Source: Rallus limicola (Eukaryota; Chordata; Aves; Gruiformes; Rallidae). From it: a stretch of DNA of 64,000 bases. The stretch is from assembly GCA_022605955.1 (NCBI GenBank), contig JAKCOZ010000018.1:7076001-7140000 (forward strand), written 5' to 3'. This document shows positions 48,000 to 62,629 of this stretch, piece after piece. Below the pieces are notes generated by a model. It saw only the letters and a program-made list of their open reading frames with translations. It was not told the DNA's origin and ran no database searches. Position 1 is the first letter of the stretch; each line of letters opens with the position of its first letter. The position numbers were made by a program, and so were the translations under genes.

Positions 48000-50900
48000 A
48001 CTGACAACCCTAAAACTTCTCTTTTGGACTTTTCTAACCAAAACCCAACAGTAATCTCTCCTTTATCTACACAGTTCATGTGATGTGTTGTAAAGATTTT
48101 ATTACTTGATAGTATCTCCACGATTGTACTTGCTGACGCATATCAGGACAACATAGCTCTGAATGGAGTTTATCTTCAAGGTAATCTAGTCTAATTTGGA
48201 GATTTCTGTCACATGGCTGTGGTCTTCTGAACAATCCTCAGCCATCACCAAAACGAGAGGAAAGCCTCTGATTTTTTGCACTGTACCTACAATTCAAGTT
48301 AGTGGCAACTGATAGTAGGGAGGGCAACGGAAGGCAACAGGCTCTCACCACCACACACCAGCACCACCCCCAAGAAAAAAAGATCCAATTCTTTCTTAGC
48401 CACTATGTATTTGGAAGTTATCAGGCTCTGGAAGTCTCCTCTCTACAGCTACAGTTACCTACAAAATTTGTATGGTAATTTGTTCAAATTAGGCTTAAAG
48501 GCAGCAGGATGAACATGGGATGAAGACAGGACTCTGTTTCAGGAACTTACCCTGCTTCTACAGCATAAATGGGGCTGTGCATGGACTCTGGTGGCAGCAG
48601 GCCTCTCATGGTAGCTGGACAACCTGCTGATACCAGTCCTAGAGCTTGTGTTTTCATATGCACCAAACTGACCTGCATGGTTCCCAGTGTTACCCCTACT
48701 CCCCACATACCCTCTTGACTGCATTCTAGCAGGCAGCACTCACTGCACTGCAGTAATCACAGAATGCTTTGCTCCACCTAACAAACTGAACAACTGATGG
48801 TTTAGTGGACATGATGTTGATTTAGGCTTTCTTGCAGAAATGCTGCACAGAGCTTGCCTTTAAGTTTACTGAAGTCAGTAAAGAACAATAATGTAACACC
48901 CTGTTTTGTTTTTCTAGATGAATCCTGCCAAGAGCTGCCCTGTTTCCTTCCAGATAAATTTTGCTATAAAACAATACAGCATTTTTAAGTGTTACCTGCT
49001 ACACAGGAGAGAAAGGTTTTAAACATCTACAGAGGCATAATATAAGGAACACTGAAAACAGAAAATTCTTTAAAAAAAACCCAACCCAAATAAATTACTT
49101 CCTTTTCTCAATTCTACTGACAGTATTGGCTCATTAAGCATAGACTACAGGTTTGTAGCCTATGGATAATACTGAAGGAAATGATGGACTTTTAAAAACA
49201 AACATTATCTACTTAATAAAAGACTACTATTTAGTCTTGCAAGACAATGTTTTTTTGTTGTAGTAACTGATAATCTAACAGGAATTGAAAGTGTTCAGGA
49301 TTTTACAGAACTGTCAGAGTTACTTAGCAGGTAAGATTTCTTCACCTTGGTAAAGAGCATTTTTAAAAAAGACATTTTGAAGCACAGGGACTTACAATTT
49401 TCCACTTATCTCTGTTTCTACCTTAAACTGTCTAACAAAAAAATTGTTAGTTTTAAGTACAGTTTCAAGGAAGAACAAAGACACCAAGAGCTTCTCTCTT
49501 TTGCTTGTTTTTCCTTTAGTTTTAAGAATCATGGTGCTGAAAGGGAGTGACAGCAATCCAGAGACACACATAGGGGTCTCAAATAACTCCAGCACTATGA
49601 CTAGTCTAAATTGCTCCCATATCCATGGCCAAGCAGGTTTTATCAAGCTGCCTCCTTTGAAAATACTTCTAACTTGCAGAGTAGAAACTGAATTACATTT
49701 CTCTGTTCAACTTGCATTTATACATAGTTTATAAGTTAAAATTTTTTTCATTGTTGGAATAATACTTTTACACATCATGTTGCTTCTGGATTTTTTAAAA
49801 ATCACAGTCATACTGGGTAAACAAAAAATATAATTTTTTTTTGGTCTAAAACAAATACATTTTTAAACACCCCAAACTTTGTTTTCAAATCCATTAATGT
49901 GCTATATGGCAGTGCCTTATAATAACTGTGCTTTGACAAGTGGTCCTACTCCCCTCACCTCTTCCCCCTGGTTTGGGATACCCAGAGCATTTTCTTTAAT
50001 ATATTGCTGAGATTACTCCACAATCCTTGTGATGAAAAATGCAGGCAAGCAGTGGGTGCTAGCAAGAGGTTAATTTTCAGCTTCAATAAGACAATTCCTA
50101 TGTCTGAAAAGAAAACTTTCTAGGTCATTCCAACAAATTGAAATACATCTTTTGATTTTGAAACAGATTATTCCTACTGAAAATGCCAACACAGTGTTTT
50201 CTGATTTCCAACATGGAAGACAATTTTTTTTTCCTCCTTAAGATACCACAATTTCACAACATTCTTATTTTCATGCATCTTCACTTCTGTAACGTCAGCA
50301 TCTCTGTATCTGGATCATCAATGGTTACTGAAGCAAATACACAAAGCTGCAGAGCTAGAGAAAGGCAAAACTCCCCACTCGGCCTGCCAGGGGAACTCCT
50401 TCTACTTGCAAGGGTTACTCAGAGTTCAGTATGCATGGAATAACCCCAGCATACTTTATTATGCATCCTGCTTTCCAGTCTGCAGCTCACCAGCCCTCCA
50501 TCATTAAAGCAATAGTACTGTATTTTAAATACAGATTATCTAGTTTGCCCCAGGTTATATGAGATGGGATTAATAGCCAGAAACCTGCATTCACTGCTGT
50601 CTGTTAAAACAATAGACACCCCTCTATTTTTTAGATATCATGGTTTCTCCAGCACATTGCCTGGTGTCTCCACTGATTTTCCTGAAGTGTATCAACCTCC
50701 ATCTAGTGCACTTGTAAAGCCTGCTGCTTTACTTGTGCCCATAAACACCATGCACAGTTAAATACTGCTATCCTAAAGGATTCCTGCAATGGCAGTTCCT
50801 GAATCTCTGTTAAAGGGAACATTAAATTTAGATACTTTTTTTTTTTTCTTCTGAAAGCACATCTGGCTCACAGTTGACTTTTCCCTATATTTTAAAATCA

Positions 50901-52109
50901 TGTTTACTAGTTCCCTCCCATCTCCTTCATTCTCAAGCTTTTCCTCTGTTGTATTCTGCAGCTCACCTGAAGAGGAGAGTCAGATGGAACAGACCCTGTC
51001 TGGTGATGGTGACAAGCTACTTACTCACCCCTGTGAACCAGGCAAATAAGGATTCTGTCTTAAAGAATCTCAAAGGCAGACATGAGAAACCAGTATTTGA
51101 GTGAATTTATCTTACACTAGTGCAGTGTTTATAACATGCTACAGGAATAGAAAAATCTGAAAATGTGCAAAGCAGAAAAGGATGCATTTCTTTTCTTGAA
51201 ATACAAGAAAAGCCAGTTTTCTTTGGCTGAGAGTACTTATTTGGGCTTCAGCTATGCTTTGATGTGAATGATTCACAGTAACATCTCACTTTATGTTTTA
51301 CAACAATCTGAAATTGTTTATATTTCCTGAGATATATTTATTTCTCCTGTTAAATGTACTTCTACAGCAGAGAACATACATAACATCTACATGCCATTTC
51401 TTCATCATCTTCTACATCTAATAATTGCTTTTATTGCATCCAGGTTGTTGTGTCCTTCTCCAACAGTTTTTATTCTTCAGTCAGCAATAAATTTGCTGGT
51501 ATTAAACAATGCTGGTATAAAACTGGGAAAATAAGGCTATATTGTTAATATGTTAACAGCTGTTTAATATCTTTAACACTGATATTTCTCTTAAAGCTCC
51601 TTTCTAGAATCAGAAGGAAAATGTGGAAAACACTTTAAAGTCTGAACTTCCACTTGGAAGTTTCTTCAATTTCAAAGTACCAAACAACAGCTGTTTTCCT
51701 CCTAAATGATGGGAAAGCAGCAGGGAACAAAAACACTAAACAGTAATAATTCTTTATTTTTTAAATTTAATTTTTAACCTAAGCATGGAATTTTGAATGG
51801 CTGTTTGGCAACACATGCATATCACTTATTCTCGGAATGTTTAAAAATTTGAATGTTTAGCTCAGTGACTGGATAGGGTGCCAACTTCCATTTTTCTCAG
51901 ACAGAAAAATGCTTTGATGAAATTTGCACAAAGTTTAAAAACCCAGTTGGTTTTTAACCCACCATTAATGCAAGATTCTAGTGCCCAGGATTGCCACTGT
52001 CACTCCCCCTGGTGACACCAGTCTGAATTTCTGTGACTTCAGGCAGGCTTGGCTGCCCTTTCAGGGCAGATCTGAAAACCAGGTAGAGACATCTGTGTCA
52101 GAAGCCATA

Positions 52110-52123
52110 GTGCCATCTAGTGA
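52110..52123 (-). promoter_or_regulatory. CTCF-like motif, reverse
   Basis: TCACTAGATGGCAC on the minus strand matches CCASYAGRKGGCRS at 13 of 14 positions. Motif evidence only; about one such match is expected by chance in a window this long. Confidence 0.3.
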
Positions 52124-54916
52124 TAACGCCTTAATTCTGCTTCTTAGCTGAATACGTTCAAGTACGTCACTGCCAAAATCTGTGGATTGAAACACACGTT
52201 GTGTTCCAAGACAGGAGATTTAAGGAAACCTAAGCACTTGAGCTCCTCCTGCATTATACTGGAATTTTTGTCACATTTACAAAATTCGAGATATAGGCAA
52301 ATTATTAAATATATTGTTTAAAAATGCTACTCTGCACTTGTTTAACAGCAAGTCATCCCACCTTTGAAGCCCCCTTTTTTTTCACTAGAAGCACCTGATG
52401 ACATTCTGTAAACAAGACACTAGCATCTTTGCCAGTGTTTGCTCTCTGTTATCACATCAGGGCTCTGTTTGGCTTCAGGTTGCTAAGGACTGGCTGGCCA
52501 TGCAACATTGCCTTGGCTCAAGGTGGGCTGCCTTTTGTTTTTACGGTGCTTCCTTTCTGCAGTGTGCTTCTTGGTAGAATGCAAAACTCTTCATGCAGAA
52601 TTAGCCATCATAATGAGCCCTGCATGCAAAGGCAGGATGATGGCTTTATCATAAAAATCCCTCCCAACTTGCTGAAGGAGAGAGAAGTAGGATGAGGACA
52701 TGTTGATATTGATTTGAACTGTAAGGTTTGTCTCCAAGGATTGAAATACAAAATGTATTCAGCCCTTTGTGACTATTAATTACTAATTCTTTACAGTTCT
52801 AGTACACTTTTCTGTTGAAGCTGTCAATATCTTTCACAAATAACATGTTGCAAATGCCAGAGGAATTGAGCTAGTACTTCTCTCAAGGTCAGAGAGTGAT
52901 GTCTGTAGATCCACTACTGCTGAGCACATCTGCAAATTAGCTCTCACCTTATTTTATGATTGTTGAGTTTCTGTTGTGATTATGGGATTGTCTGCAAAGG
53001 TATGCTGGATATAAACCACTATCCTGCTGTATTCTGGAGCCCGTAAAAAAGGCAGGCTGAGACAATTGCTTTAAGAGAAATGATTATATTTATCCTGCTC
53101 TATTCATCTACTTTGAATGTTAGGCTCATGCAAGTCTGTGATGTTTTACATACTGATATTAACTATTTTGTGACTTTCATTTTGGCAGAGGGGCAGGATA
53201 GATAAACAAAAATGCTGCGACAGAGGAAATAAGATTGGAAAGAAGGTTAACATATGGAAAGAATAGAATTAATACAAAATGTGGGCAGGTCTCCCATTGA
53301 GCAATACCAGAATTGGCAATAAAACACATCATAATTAACAGCAACTGAAGATATACTGGAAGATTAGATCTCTGGTTTGTCTACATTTTTAGGCCTAGCT
53401 TTGCCACCTGTGGAAATGTCAATACTTAAGGGTATGATGTCTGAGAAGAGGTTCAAAGAAATCAGTCTCTTCAACTTGGAGAAATGATGACAAAGGGTCA
53501 CAATCTGTTGAAAATATTGCAGAAAAATAAAAGATATATTGGAAATCTTAAAGTATCAAAAAGATAAGTCTTGTTCAAAGTAAAATAAAATATAGTTTTC
53601 TGCAGAAGGACATCACCCTTTGAAGGGATATTGTATCAAAGGTCCTAATCTTTGTGAAAAGATGATTCATTATACATCTCCACAGTGCCCTTAAGTTATT
53701 GCTATCTCAAGGGATAGGCATAGAAGAAAAAATTAAATTTTGCTAACCACACATGCACAGACCATGACAAAATCCACGTGCATAAAGGGAATCTGTTGGG
53801 AAAAGAATTATGTATTTTCACTGCTGATTCAAAAACCTCACCATGCATTTCTATACAGCTTTTCTACAGGCGAGCTGTACTCTTAGGCCCAGTTTGTTTG
53901 GTGGGGTTTTTTATCTGCACTGTTACCACATAGCACTGCTATTTGTAAGTGTCACTAAGAGCTCTTTGGCCAGAGGCATTTAGCCCTTCTGTGCCCTAAC
54001 TCTTCACAGCTGCATCACTGCCTCCAGCTTCCTCTCCTAGAAGAAATGCTTATTAGATTATTGTTACATGCTGCTATTCTTGTGCTTGCACAGAGGCTGA
54101 CCAGAGGGCTAGACAGAAGATCTGCTTTCCCTCTCCAGGCTCCTCAAAGGTGAAAAGTAGTTTGCTCAAAAAAGATGCATGAACTATGTAGATCCCTTTA
54201 TAAAGGAGTAATTCTTGCAGATAAGTGCAGAAACACTAGGGTGGCTATTGATCACTGAGTGACATTCACAAGAGCAGAAGCAGTGGGAGAGTTTTTTGTC
54301 CAGACCCTGTAATTAAGGACTGAAGGAAAGCAGCAGCATAGACTAGTATGGGGAGCTGCTGCAGTGAGAGGGTTCACATCTCTTCTCTATTCCCGAGGAA
54401 GGATGGTCAAGCTAGAATTGATTTATATGGCATCATCACAGCACAAAAAGTCATGAAGAAAAATGGCTTGACCCAGCTTCACAGCATCTTGCTGCTGTGC
54501 ACTGGATAAGCTTACTAGGAAAAGACAGGCAAGCTGAGAGCACAACCACTGCAGGTCCCCCTCTGCTCCACTGCTGGTAACTAGAATCACGATTAATTGA
54601 AACAGCAGTGAACAGTGAAACCCTTTCAGTGCTAATTTTCAGCCTCCTGTTTGAAAGGGAATCCTTCTCCTACAATAATCACCTTTTCTGAAAGGTTTGG
54701 TATTGTCTGGTCAGCGCCTTCTCTTTTAAATCATTGTGACCTACATACAGACATGATCCAAATAAAAAATTAAAGAGAAAGAGAGCTTTATGTGACATTG
54801 CTTGGCTGAGCCAGCTCTGGAGTTGCCGTGGCCTCTGTATAATTTTTTCCACACATGGGGTCTGATATGAGTTTATACAACTTGTGTTTTCCTCATTATC
54901 ATTACAAATGTTTAAA

Positions 54917-54950
54917 TATATCTCAAAAAATAGTTTATATCTCAAAAAAT
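54917..54950. repeat. Tandem duplication, 19-bp period
   Basis: ATATCTCAAAAAATA occurs twice, 19 bases apart, in AT-rich sequence. It is a local slippage duplication. Confidence 0.7.
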
Positions 54951-57900
54951 ATATCTAGAGTTTGCCCACTGAAGGTGGTATCGATGGGCACATCCTTGCT
55001 AGCGATGTTATCCTGGTATTAAGAAAGAAAAAAAAAAGCCTGGAGTTATGCCTCTGCCTGAATAAAACACAGGACTGGGGCAGCCAATGAAGTTACTGTG
55101 CACTAACGTGTTACCACCAAGCCACTGTAACCGATACACAGGTTCCTTTAGCTGCTCACCAACCTGCAGTACAACGTGTTAGCTTAAATCATTTTCACCA
55201 AGACACTTTGATGAGGTTTGGATGGCACAAGAAATTACTCTAGGGATATGGAATCCAACCCTTGCTATAACTTCCATTTAAATCAAGATTGGTAGGTTCA
55301 TTACTGCCTGACGACTGTTCATTAAGCCTGGATGAGATACATTCGGTAGTCGGTTCAGCTCCCAGTGGCTGGAGACTTGCTGCAAACTGATTTCATAGCA
55401 CAAGGGTCTATTCCATTTGGAATAACTCAGGCTATGAACTGATCTCAGTCTGGATCACTGGCTGGAAGCAGAGATGTACTGCTGTTACAAAACACTCAAT
55501 TCACTCCTGCGGCTCGTACCACTTTGACAAACAAAAGAATAACCAAGAACTGAAAGGCCCTGAAGGATCCTCTGCCTCTTGACTTGTGCCAGCAGGTCAG
55601 GGCTGTTTCTCTCCAGTGCAACAAGGGGCACTGTGAGGGCTCCTGCCATACCTGGGCTCTGGTATAAACAAAGCAGCGCAGATCTCACTGCTGTCAGTCT
55701 GGCACCTCTCACTAGCCTGACATTACTCAGCAGTTAGCTGGGAGAAACAACAGGCATTTCAGCACAGTGAACAAGAAGCAGCTGGCTAGAGGATGAAGGA
55801 ATAGAAAGAAGCAATTATACTATTACAGCTATCAAACAAGCCCACATCACTCTTACTTGTGCTTGGGGGGTGCAAGGCCAGCTCATATCCACCTTAGCTG
55901 CTGATTGTTTTTTTGACAGAAATTGCTCCCTAAACAGTCATGTTCAGTGGTTATTTGTCTCCTTCCTTCTTCCTCTGATTACAGCCAGACTGGGATATCC
56001 CTGATCCGCATAGAAATGAATATTTTAAAAGTCAGCGCTGTCCTCAAAGGGGCTTGTGCACCATTAGGTCTCCAGATTTACTGCACTAGCAAAGAACAGT
56101 GTAGTAATGAGGTAGCAGCAATAGGCTACAAATGAGGAGAAAAGAGCTAAAAGAAAAGGATTTTATCTTGGTCCATACCTGACTGTAAATTAAAATGATC
56201 ACTGAGGTCCTGCCTTTATATAAGGAATTTTCAGCAATATTTGTAACCACACTCATACAGCCAACTGTATGTTCTGGTACCCCTTCTTGACTCTTGACTC
56301 AGCACATGCACTGAGTGTATGTATTTTGCCTGTATCATGAACAGCTGGGAAGTACTAACAAAAATTAAAGCAGATTGAAACATAACTTTTCATGCTACTG
56401 TGTTATATGAAGTTTGCTGGTTCCCTAGGTCTTTGCATGATAAACTGCTCTTAGCAGTTTGTGCAAAATAGTAACTATTCCCTCTGGTACATGACAGTTG
56501 CACAGATTTTCCCAGAACTATTGAGAAAGCACAGTTATTAATTGCAATGTGTACCCAGGCTGATACAGTTGGCAATAAAAATGCCAGTGAATGCAAGGAA
56601 TTGTGCTCTCACTGTAAGATGTGCCTCATCACATCAGTTGTAAGTCTATTGCCTATTGTTGTTAATTATCCTAGTGTCTCCTCAAAGTAATGTTCAAGTC
56701 CAAGCCTCAGCTCAAACTTATTCCCTTCTGGGTGCACTGCTTTACATCAATCTAAACCCAATCCCACAATCAGTCCATTTCTACTCCCCATTCATAGTTC
56801 TGGTACCTCTCCCCTGGCCAGTCACTAGCTCTGCTAACAGAAGAGCCCTGAAGTCCAGTTATATTCCACCTTGACTCACTGGGTGGACCTTCTCTCCCAC
56901 TGAATCATATGAGGCTTTGTGGTTGCTTTTTGCCTGTAATGACTGTCTCTACTTGCTTAGCTCTCTGAATTGACTTTTTCCCCCCATCATTTGAGAATGA
57001 TTCAAGAGCTTATTTTGGTTTAACCACATCTGACTCACCCTAGGTGACTTCAGAAATTAGAATTAAATTGAGATTGGTGTAAAAAAAGCAAAACTATAGT
57101 AAAATTCTAAGTACAGTGGGTCTAACTGATGTGACAAAGAATTCCCAGCCTCCAATCTGAAAGCAGAAGCAGTACTTATCTGGTTTATCACTGGTCCAAG
57201 CTTGCAACAATCAGCCAATTTGATTTAATTCTGAGGGAAATGCATAACGAATATCATGAATCTCTTTTATATTAAATTTATGCCAAAGGAAAAACCCCTC
57301 ACAATTAAAAACTTCACTGTACCACAGAGATAAAAATATAAGAAACTCATTCATAGCTATATATGAACCCATGATGAAAAAACAGAGAAATAGTATCAAA
57401 TTTATTAGAGGGGCTTACACAAACATTTAAAACTCATATTTCATAAATGAGCCAGTTGCAAAGTCTGTTCTAGGGCTGCAAGTACAGGGCAGGCCAGGTT
57501 ATAAAAAATGCATAAAGAGACACCACCAGGTGAAAAACATTGGGCAAAATTCCAAGGGCTTCACTGCCTACTTGTTCAGTTCTTTGCCAGGCAAACTCCT
57601 GTTGAAATTTATGGGAATTTTGCCTGAGCATCAGGCAAGGAATGTAATACTGGAAAACAAGCAAACAAAAAAATGTGTGACAAAACTGTTGATTAAAAAT
57701 ATAAAAAATGCTATGGTATTGAAGTCTAATGTATTAGTTGTTATTATACAGCTAGTGAGACTTATGCAATCTCTAGGCTTAGTATGTGAAAATAAATGTT
57801 TAGGCCTTTTCTTAGTAGATCCATTCTGATCAACATTGGATAAGATGCTACTACTGTGTGTGATTTGTTAACATTTCTTTATTAAAAGAATGAAACAAAA

Positions 57901-58647
57901 ATGTCTATTGGAAAATAATGGATTGGATTAAGATCTGAAAAAACTTAGTATGCAAATCCTAAAGGAGCAGAATTTGTCTACAGTTTTGTCACAGTACCTA
58001 ATCCAACAAAGGTGTCAAGGCTGAGTGATTGCTGTCTTTACTCACTGTAAGGATCCTAACATTTTTCATGAAGGCAACCCCTGGAAGGAAAAAGAAGTTA
58101 CTCAGAGTAACACTAAAGTTTAGGTAAGTAGCTTTTACCTGGTGTGGTTTTTTTTCAGGAAAGCCTCAGTGAAAGCAATTTGATAGCACAAGGCAACCAA
58201 GTAACTGTATCAACCATGTTATAACAAAAAAGTATCAAATCAGAAGTTGATCTCAAATGCACCTTCCTCAAAGGTATCAAGGATGTTTAGTGATGGTTGA
58301 TTATAGCCCAATTATTGAATTTTAAACAATGCTAATTTTTACATCTTTGATTCTTCATCTGAGAGGATAAGATACTCTCTCTTTCTTTCTGTTCCTTCCC
58401 CTGCACTGCTAAGATATTTGGCTGCTTAAGCTTTTGTGTTGAGCTCCAGCTGCAACTTCTTGATTATGATTAGGAAATGGCATGATTTAATTCTCTTAGG
58501 ACATAGACCCTTGCATTGCACATCATTCACCAGACCTTATTTACTACAGATACGTGTCTCTTGACAGGATATATCATGCAATTCGAGTTGCATTATTCAA
58601 ACCAATGCAAAAGCACAACAACCTTTACCACCGTGACATACTGGACA

Positions 58648-58873
58648 TTTAAGTTGGATATCAGGAAAAATTTCTTCACCAAAAGGGTTGTCAAGCATTG
58701 CAACAGGGTGCTCAGGGAAGTGGCTAAGCCACCATCCCTGGAGGTATTTAAAACACATGGAGATGTGGTGCTTAGGGACATGGTTTAGTGGTGGACTTGG
58801 CAGTGTTAGGTTTATGGTTGGACCTGATGACCTTAAAGGTCTTTTCCAACCTAAACGATTCTATGATTCTATT
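58648..58873 (+). mobile_element. CR1 LINE 3' fragment
   Basis: It begins near TTGGATATCAGGAAAAATTT and includes CATCCCTGGAGGTATTTAAA and GGACATGGTTTAGTGGTGGA. It ends CCAACCTAAACGATTCTATG with the duplicated terminal ATTCTATG. This is only the 3' UTR end, a heavily truncated insertion of a CR1 subfamily different from the copy at 34.7-35.2 kb. Confidence 0.9.
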
Positions 58874-61800
58874 TACTGAAGTGAAAGAACTATAGAGGGA
58901 ACATTCCATAAACATAACATCTCACTGACATAGTAATCAGTGACAGGGACCGAAAGTAATACTAAATGCCAGCAGTGCTCCAACATTAATTACCTAGACT
59001 GCAGACTTCAAAAACACAGAGAGAACTTGGTATGAAATGCAGATTGCTTGGAATCATTCTCAGTCTTTCCCCCATGACAAATAGAATGACAAGGGCCTGT
59101 TCATTATTTTTCTAAGAGTTTTCTCTCTCTTTTTATTCCATTAGTGAGGTTGAGCGTAAGTAGAGGAATCCTATGATATTTCCAAAATAGCAGTCATTAA
59201 CATATCATTCCTTTCAGAATGAAATATCCCTATTGGGGTTAAATTTCTACGTTTTTCAAACTAGTATAAACTATGCTGAGAAAAATGCATTTAAAATCAG
59301 TACTCAATGTTTCTGCAGTCTAGTTATGGCTACTAGAAGCAGGAAGTTAAAAGCAACCACACTTCTAACCAACCATTACAGTGAATAGAAATAAATTTAG
59401 GCTGGCAACAGTATCTTTTCCTGGTAGAGTATGTACTATTCAGCATGGTGGTTTTAGCTGTAGTGAGGAAGGAACTCCATCTGTTAAAATAATCTGTGCT
59501 ATACAGCCACATCAGCATATCCTTGGTACTGCAGACTTGGCCCTTACTCTGTGATAAGTCTCCACATGGGGAATTAGATTAGTACAACTATAGAGAGAAG
59601 TGCAGCACAGTTATACCAGCATATTTCCTCACCAGGACGGTGAAGCAGTTGCTGAAGGCTTGCATTTTTATTTGCTGGAGGGTGAGGGAGAAAAGCTTCA
59701 GTTGGACAACTCCAGAAATAAGGAATCTGTGTTATAAAAGGCACTAATACTGCATCGTCCTTCACGTATGATTCAAGATCAGACATTGCTATTACCGCAG
59801 TGAAGTAACAGCGTGTTTAAACTGTCCGCGCTCTTTTCACGCGATCTACTACGCCTGAAGAATCTGCAGTACCTACTGAGCACCACTGCTCGAGATTCCT
59901 TCCCTAAGGCAGGCACATCACTTCACAACCTATTCTCTAGTATTTAAATTAGTCAGAGGGTGGGGTCGGGGGGTGGGGGAGGGATAAGTGTTGTGACATT
60001 GAGCATTTGCCTAGGAAATACAATGTTAGGAGCCTTAATTACATCCCTGGTCCATAGATACTTTGGAGAAAATGCTTTACAGCCTCAAATTCCACACTAG
60101 CAGTTGATACTAAGCAGACAGAAAAAGACCAGTCTTTGGTACAAAAACCCAAGGTTCCTATAACCTCGAGAATATAAAAGTGCGTTGCAGCTTTAGAAGT
60201 CACTTGACCAATGAAGAATTGCAAAAATCTGAACCACCCCATTCCAGGTTTCTGACAGAGGCATATTCACAGAGATCTGAATTCAGCCCTGCTGTCGAGA
60301 CTGCGCAGACTGTGGATAGCTCTGGAGAACTACGTGATGTGAGTAAAAACATTCTGTGAGACAACACAGCCTTCCTGCTCCAGTCCTTGTAATGCCCACC
60401 CCTATAATGCAACAGTTCGAATTTCACTGAAATGCTCTGAAACTCTGCTCAATGTCCCAAAATCACCTGTCAGAACTGTTCACGGTTTCCTGCTAATAAA
60501 AACCCTCTCTGAATATAAACAAGAATCCAGTTCTGCACAGTATACTTTGACAAAACTTCCACTGACTTTAATTGTCCAGCAGAACACAGACAATCACAAC
60601 AAACAACACTCCAAAAACTTCTGGACAAGGAACATTCACCATCTTACAAATTTTTGCAATGGTCACCTTGTGTCCTTATCACTGACAGGATAATCAAGTC
60701 TCTTATGTTAATCATCTCTGTAGACCAGCTGACAAGCACTTACCCACACATAACAAGCCACAGTGGTTTATTGATTGCACTATCAGAACCACAGCCCGTT
60801 TTGTTTTAGGGATGATGGAATTTTTTTCCTGTGGCTATAAGGATTCAGTTAAAGGGAGTCTCTGCAGGAGTGCAAGACGATTTCCCAACCAGTGACTAAC
60901 AAAAGCACACCCTTGAAAGATAACAGAGAAAGCTCTTAGCTCGCAGGATTCTTTCTCTTGATGTGCAAACCAACTGCAAATAGTGTTTTCTCAGAGTTAG
61001 AAGTTACAAGATAACCTGGAAAGAGCAATTAAAAACTGACCCGATTTTATCAAAAAAGTGAATTGCCAAGGACCATGCTGGGTACTGCTAATGAGCTCTG
61101 GCAGGAAGACAGGCTGAGCCTGAATACTCCATAAATTGATCCTACCTGGAATTTGATTAGGAAACGGTAAGGAAATATGAGCATTAGATATGCATAAAAT
61201 ACAGGTGGGCAGACTTTTCCTTGCTTTGAAATACACTTAGCACAAAAGGTCCTACAAATTAAAGTCCACAAAAAACACAAACAAATAAACAAAAAACCCA
61301 AGCCAACAAACAGACAAAATACTGACAAGAACAGGGACCTGTTAGAACACAACATGATATACTGAAAAAAGCAAAATGGTGTAAGATCTAGGAAGAATTG
61401 GAATGGTCAGGAAGGGAGATATCTGAGCAATCGGGACCTAACATTCACATGTTCATTTTGCTGTGTTAATGATTGAACTCTGCTGTCTTGTGGCCAGACT
61501 GTGTCTTTTAAGTGCCTTTATTTCAGGGAACACTGAAAGTCACTGCATGCCAAGCATATTTTGCTGTCAACGTGCAGGGGATTGTGTGTGCACTGAAAGC
61601 ATTTTGTCCCTTACATGCTTAATGCTAATAGGGTTTTAGCAAAGAAAGGCCTCTACAACTCTAGGCTAACCAAGCCTGGTTAGATGGTGGCACAAACTCA
61701 AAATTACTGATAGAATTAAGGTACTTGGACAGAGTGTTGTTACAGCACAGCTACGCTTTATTAGGCAAAATAAGGTATTTTCCACCTGAAACTCCAAGCA

Positions 61801-62253
61801 CACACATTTCTTCATCTAAAGAAAAAAACCCAAACAGCTCAGCACGTAGCAAATAAAGATATCTTGCAAAATTAACTTCACTATTAAAGATGAGGTGGGA
61901 TGCAGGAACTCAGCTCCAGTTGCCAAATTCTATATACATACCTACAACCCTAGGCTACTGAAGATGGCAACAACCTTCTCAGTCCTCCTTTTGTGGGAGG
62001 AGGTAAAAGGGGGAGAAGGTTCTTAATTTTAATTGCTAAAATTTGTACTGCATTCCAGTCAAAGTAAGGACATAAGGACACATCTCTCCCATTCCAGCCC
62101 CCTCTCCAAAAGAGAACAGTTTCTGTAGTTTATTTCCTTACATACTCTCCCTCAATATCTGTGATGTTTTAAAATGAATAAACTCGTTATTTTTATAAAG
62201 CAATAGGTACTATTAATTGTTTTTACCTAGAATGCAAAAATATACAGAGTAGA

Positions 62254-62398
62254 CTAGGACACAATCAGAGGTACATTTTGAAGATCAGATGAGCCCAAAC
62301 TATTTGACTGTGATGATGGCATTTCTTGACTTTGTAAGCCATGCTCAGATGAGGCCTGAGGAAGCATGAGGGCGGATAGACAGGAACTCTGTGGAAAG
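62254..62398 (-). other. Candidate terminal coding exon, unrecognised gene
   Basis: On the minus strand a strong acceptor (long pyrimidine tract ending GACTTTCCACAG) is followed by 47 open codons and TAG. The frame reads SSCLSALMLPQASSEHGLQS and then a Ser/Gln-rich end, DLQNVPLIVS. Any upstream exons would be to the right, partly outside the window. I do not recognise the protein, and gene order predicts no minus-strand gene here. It could be chance. Confidence 0.2.
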
Positions 62399-62603
62399 TC
62401 AGAAAGAAAAGATAAACAGATAGACAAAGGAGGAATAAGAACCAATCCTCTAGGAAGATGTTACAGAAAAAAAATCCAGGAAAAAAGTCTGGTATTCAAA
62501 ATTGCTAACTGCAAGTTTATATTCTCTAATGAAATGAAATGTGTACCTCAGACACAGAGCACACACAAACAGGTCGTGACCTCCCCAAATGTTGATAGTG
62601 GCT

Positions 62604-62629
62604 TTGTGTGTGTGTGTGTGTGTGTGTGT
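62604..62629. repeat. (TG)n microsatellite
   Basis: About 13 uninterrupted TG units lie in the region upstream of FABP6. The tract is likely length-polymorphic. Confidence 0.9.

Noticed and set aside
53430..53640. Possible ancient CR1 fragment
   Set aside because: Short phrases resemble the CR1 3' region (GAGAAGAGG, CTTCAACTTGGAGAA), but the similarity is too patchy and the terminal repeat is missing.
59826..59853. Small CpG cluster, possible promoter
   Set aside because: Five CpG occur in under 30 bases, but the flanks are AT-rich and no exon is nearby, so it is too short to be a CpG island.
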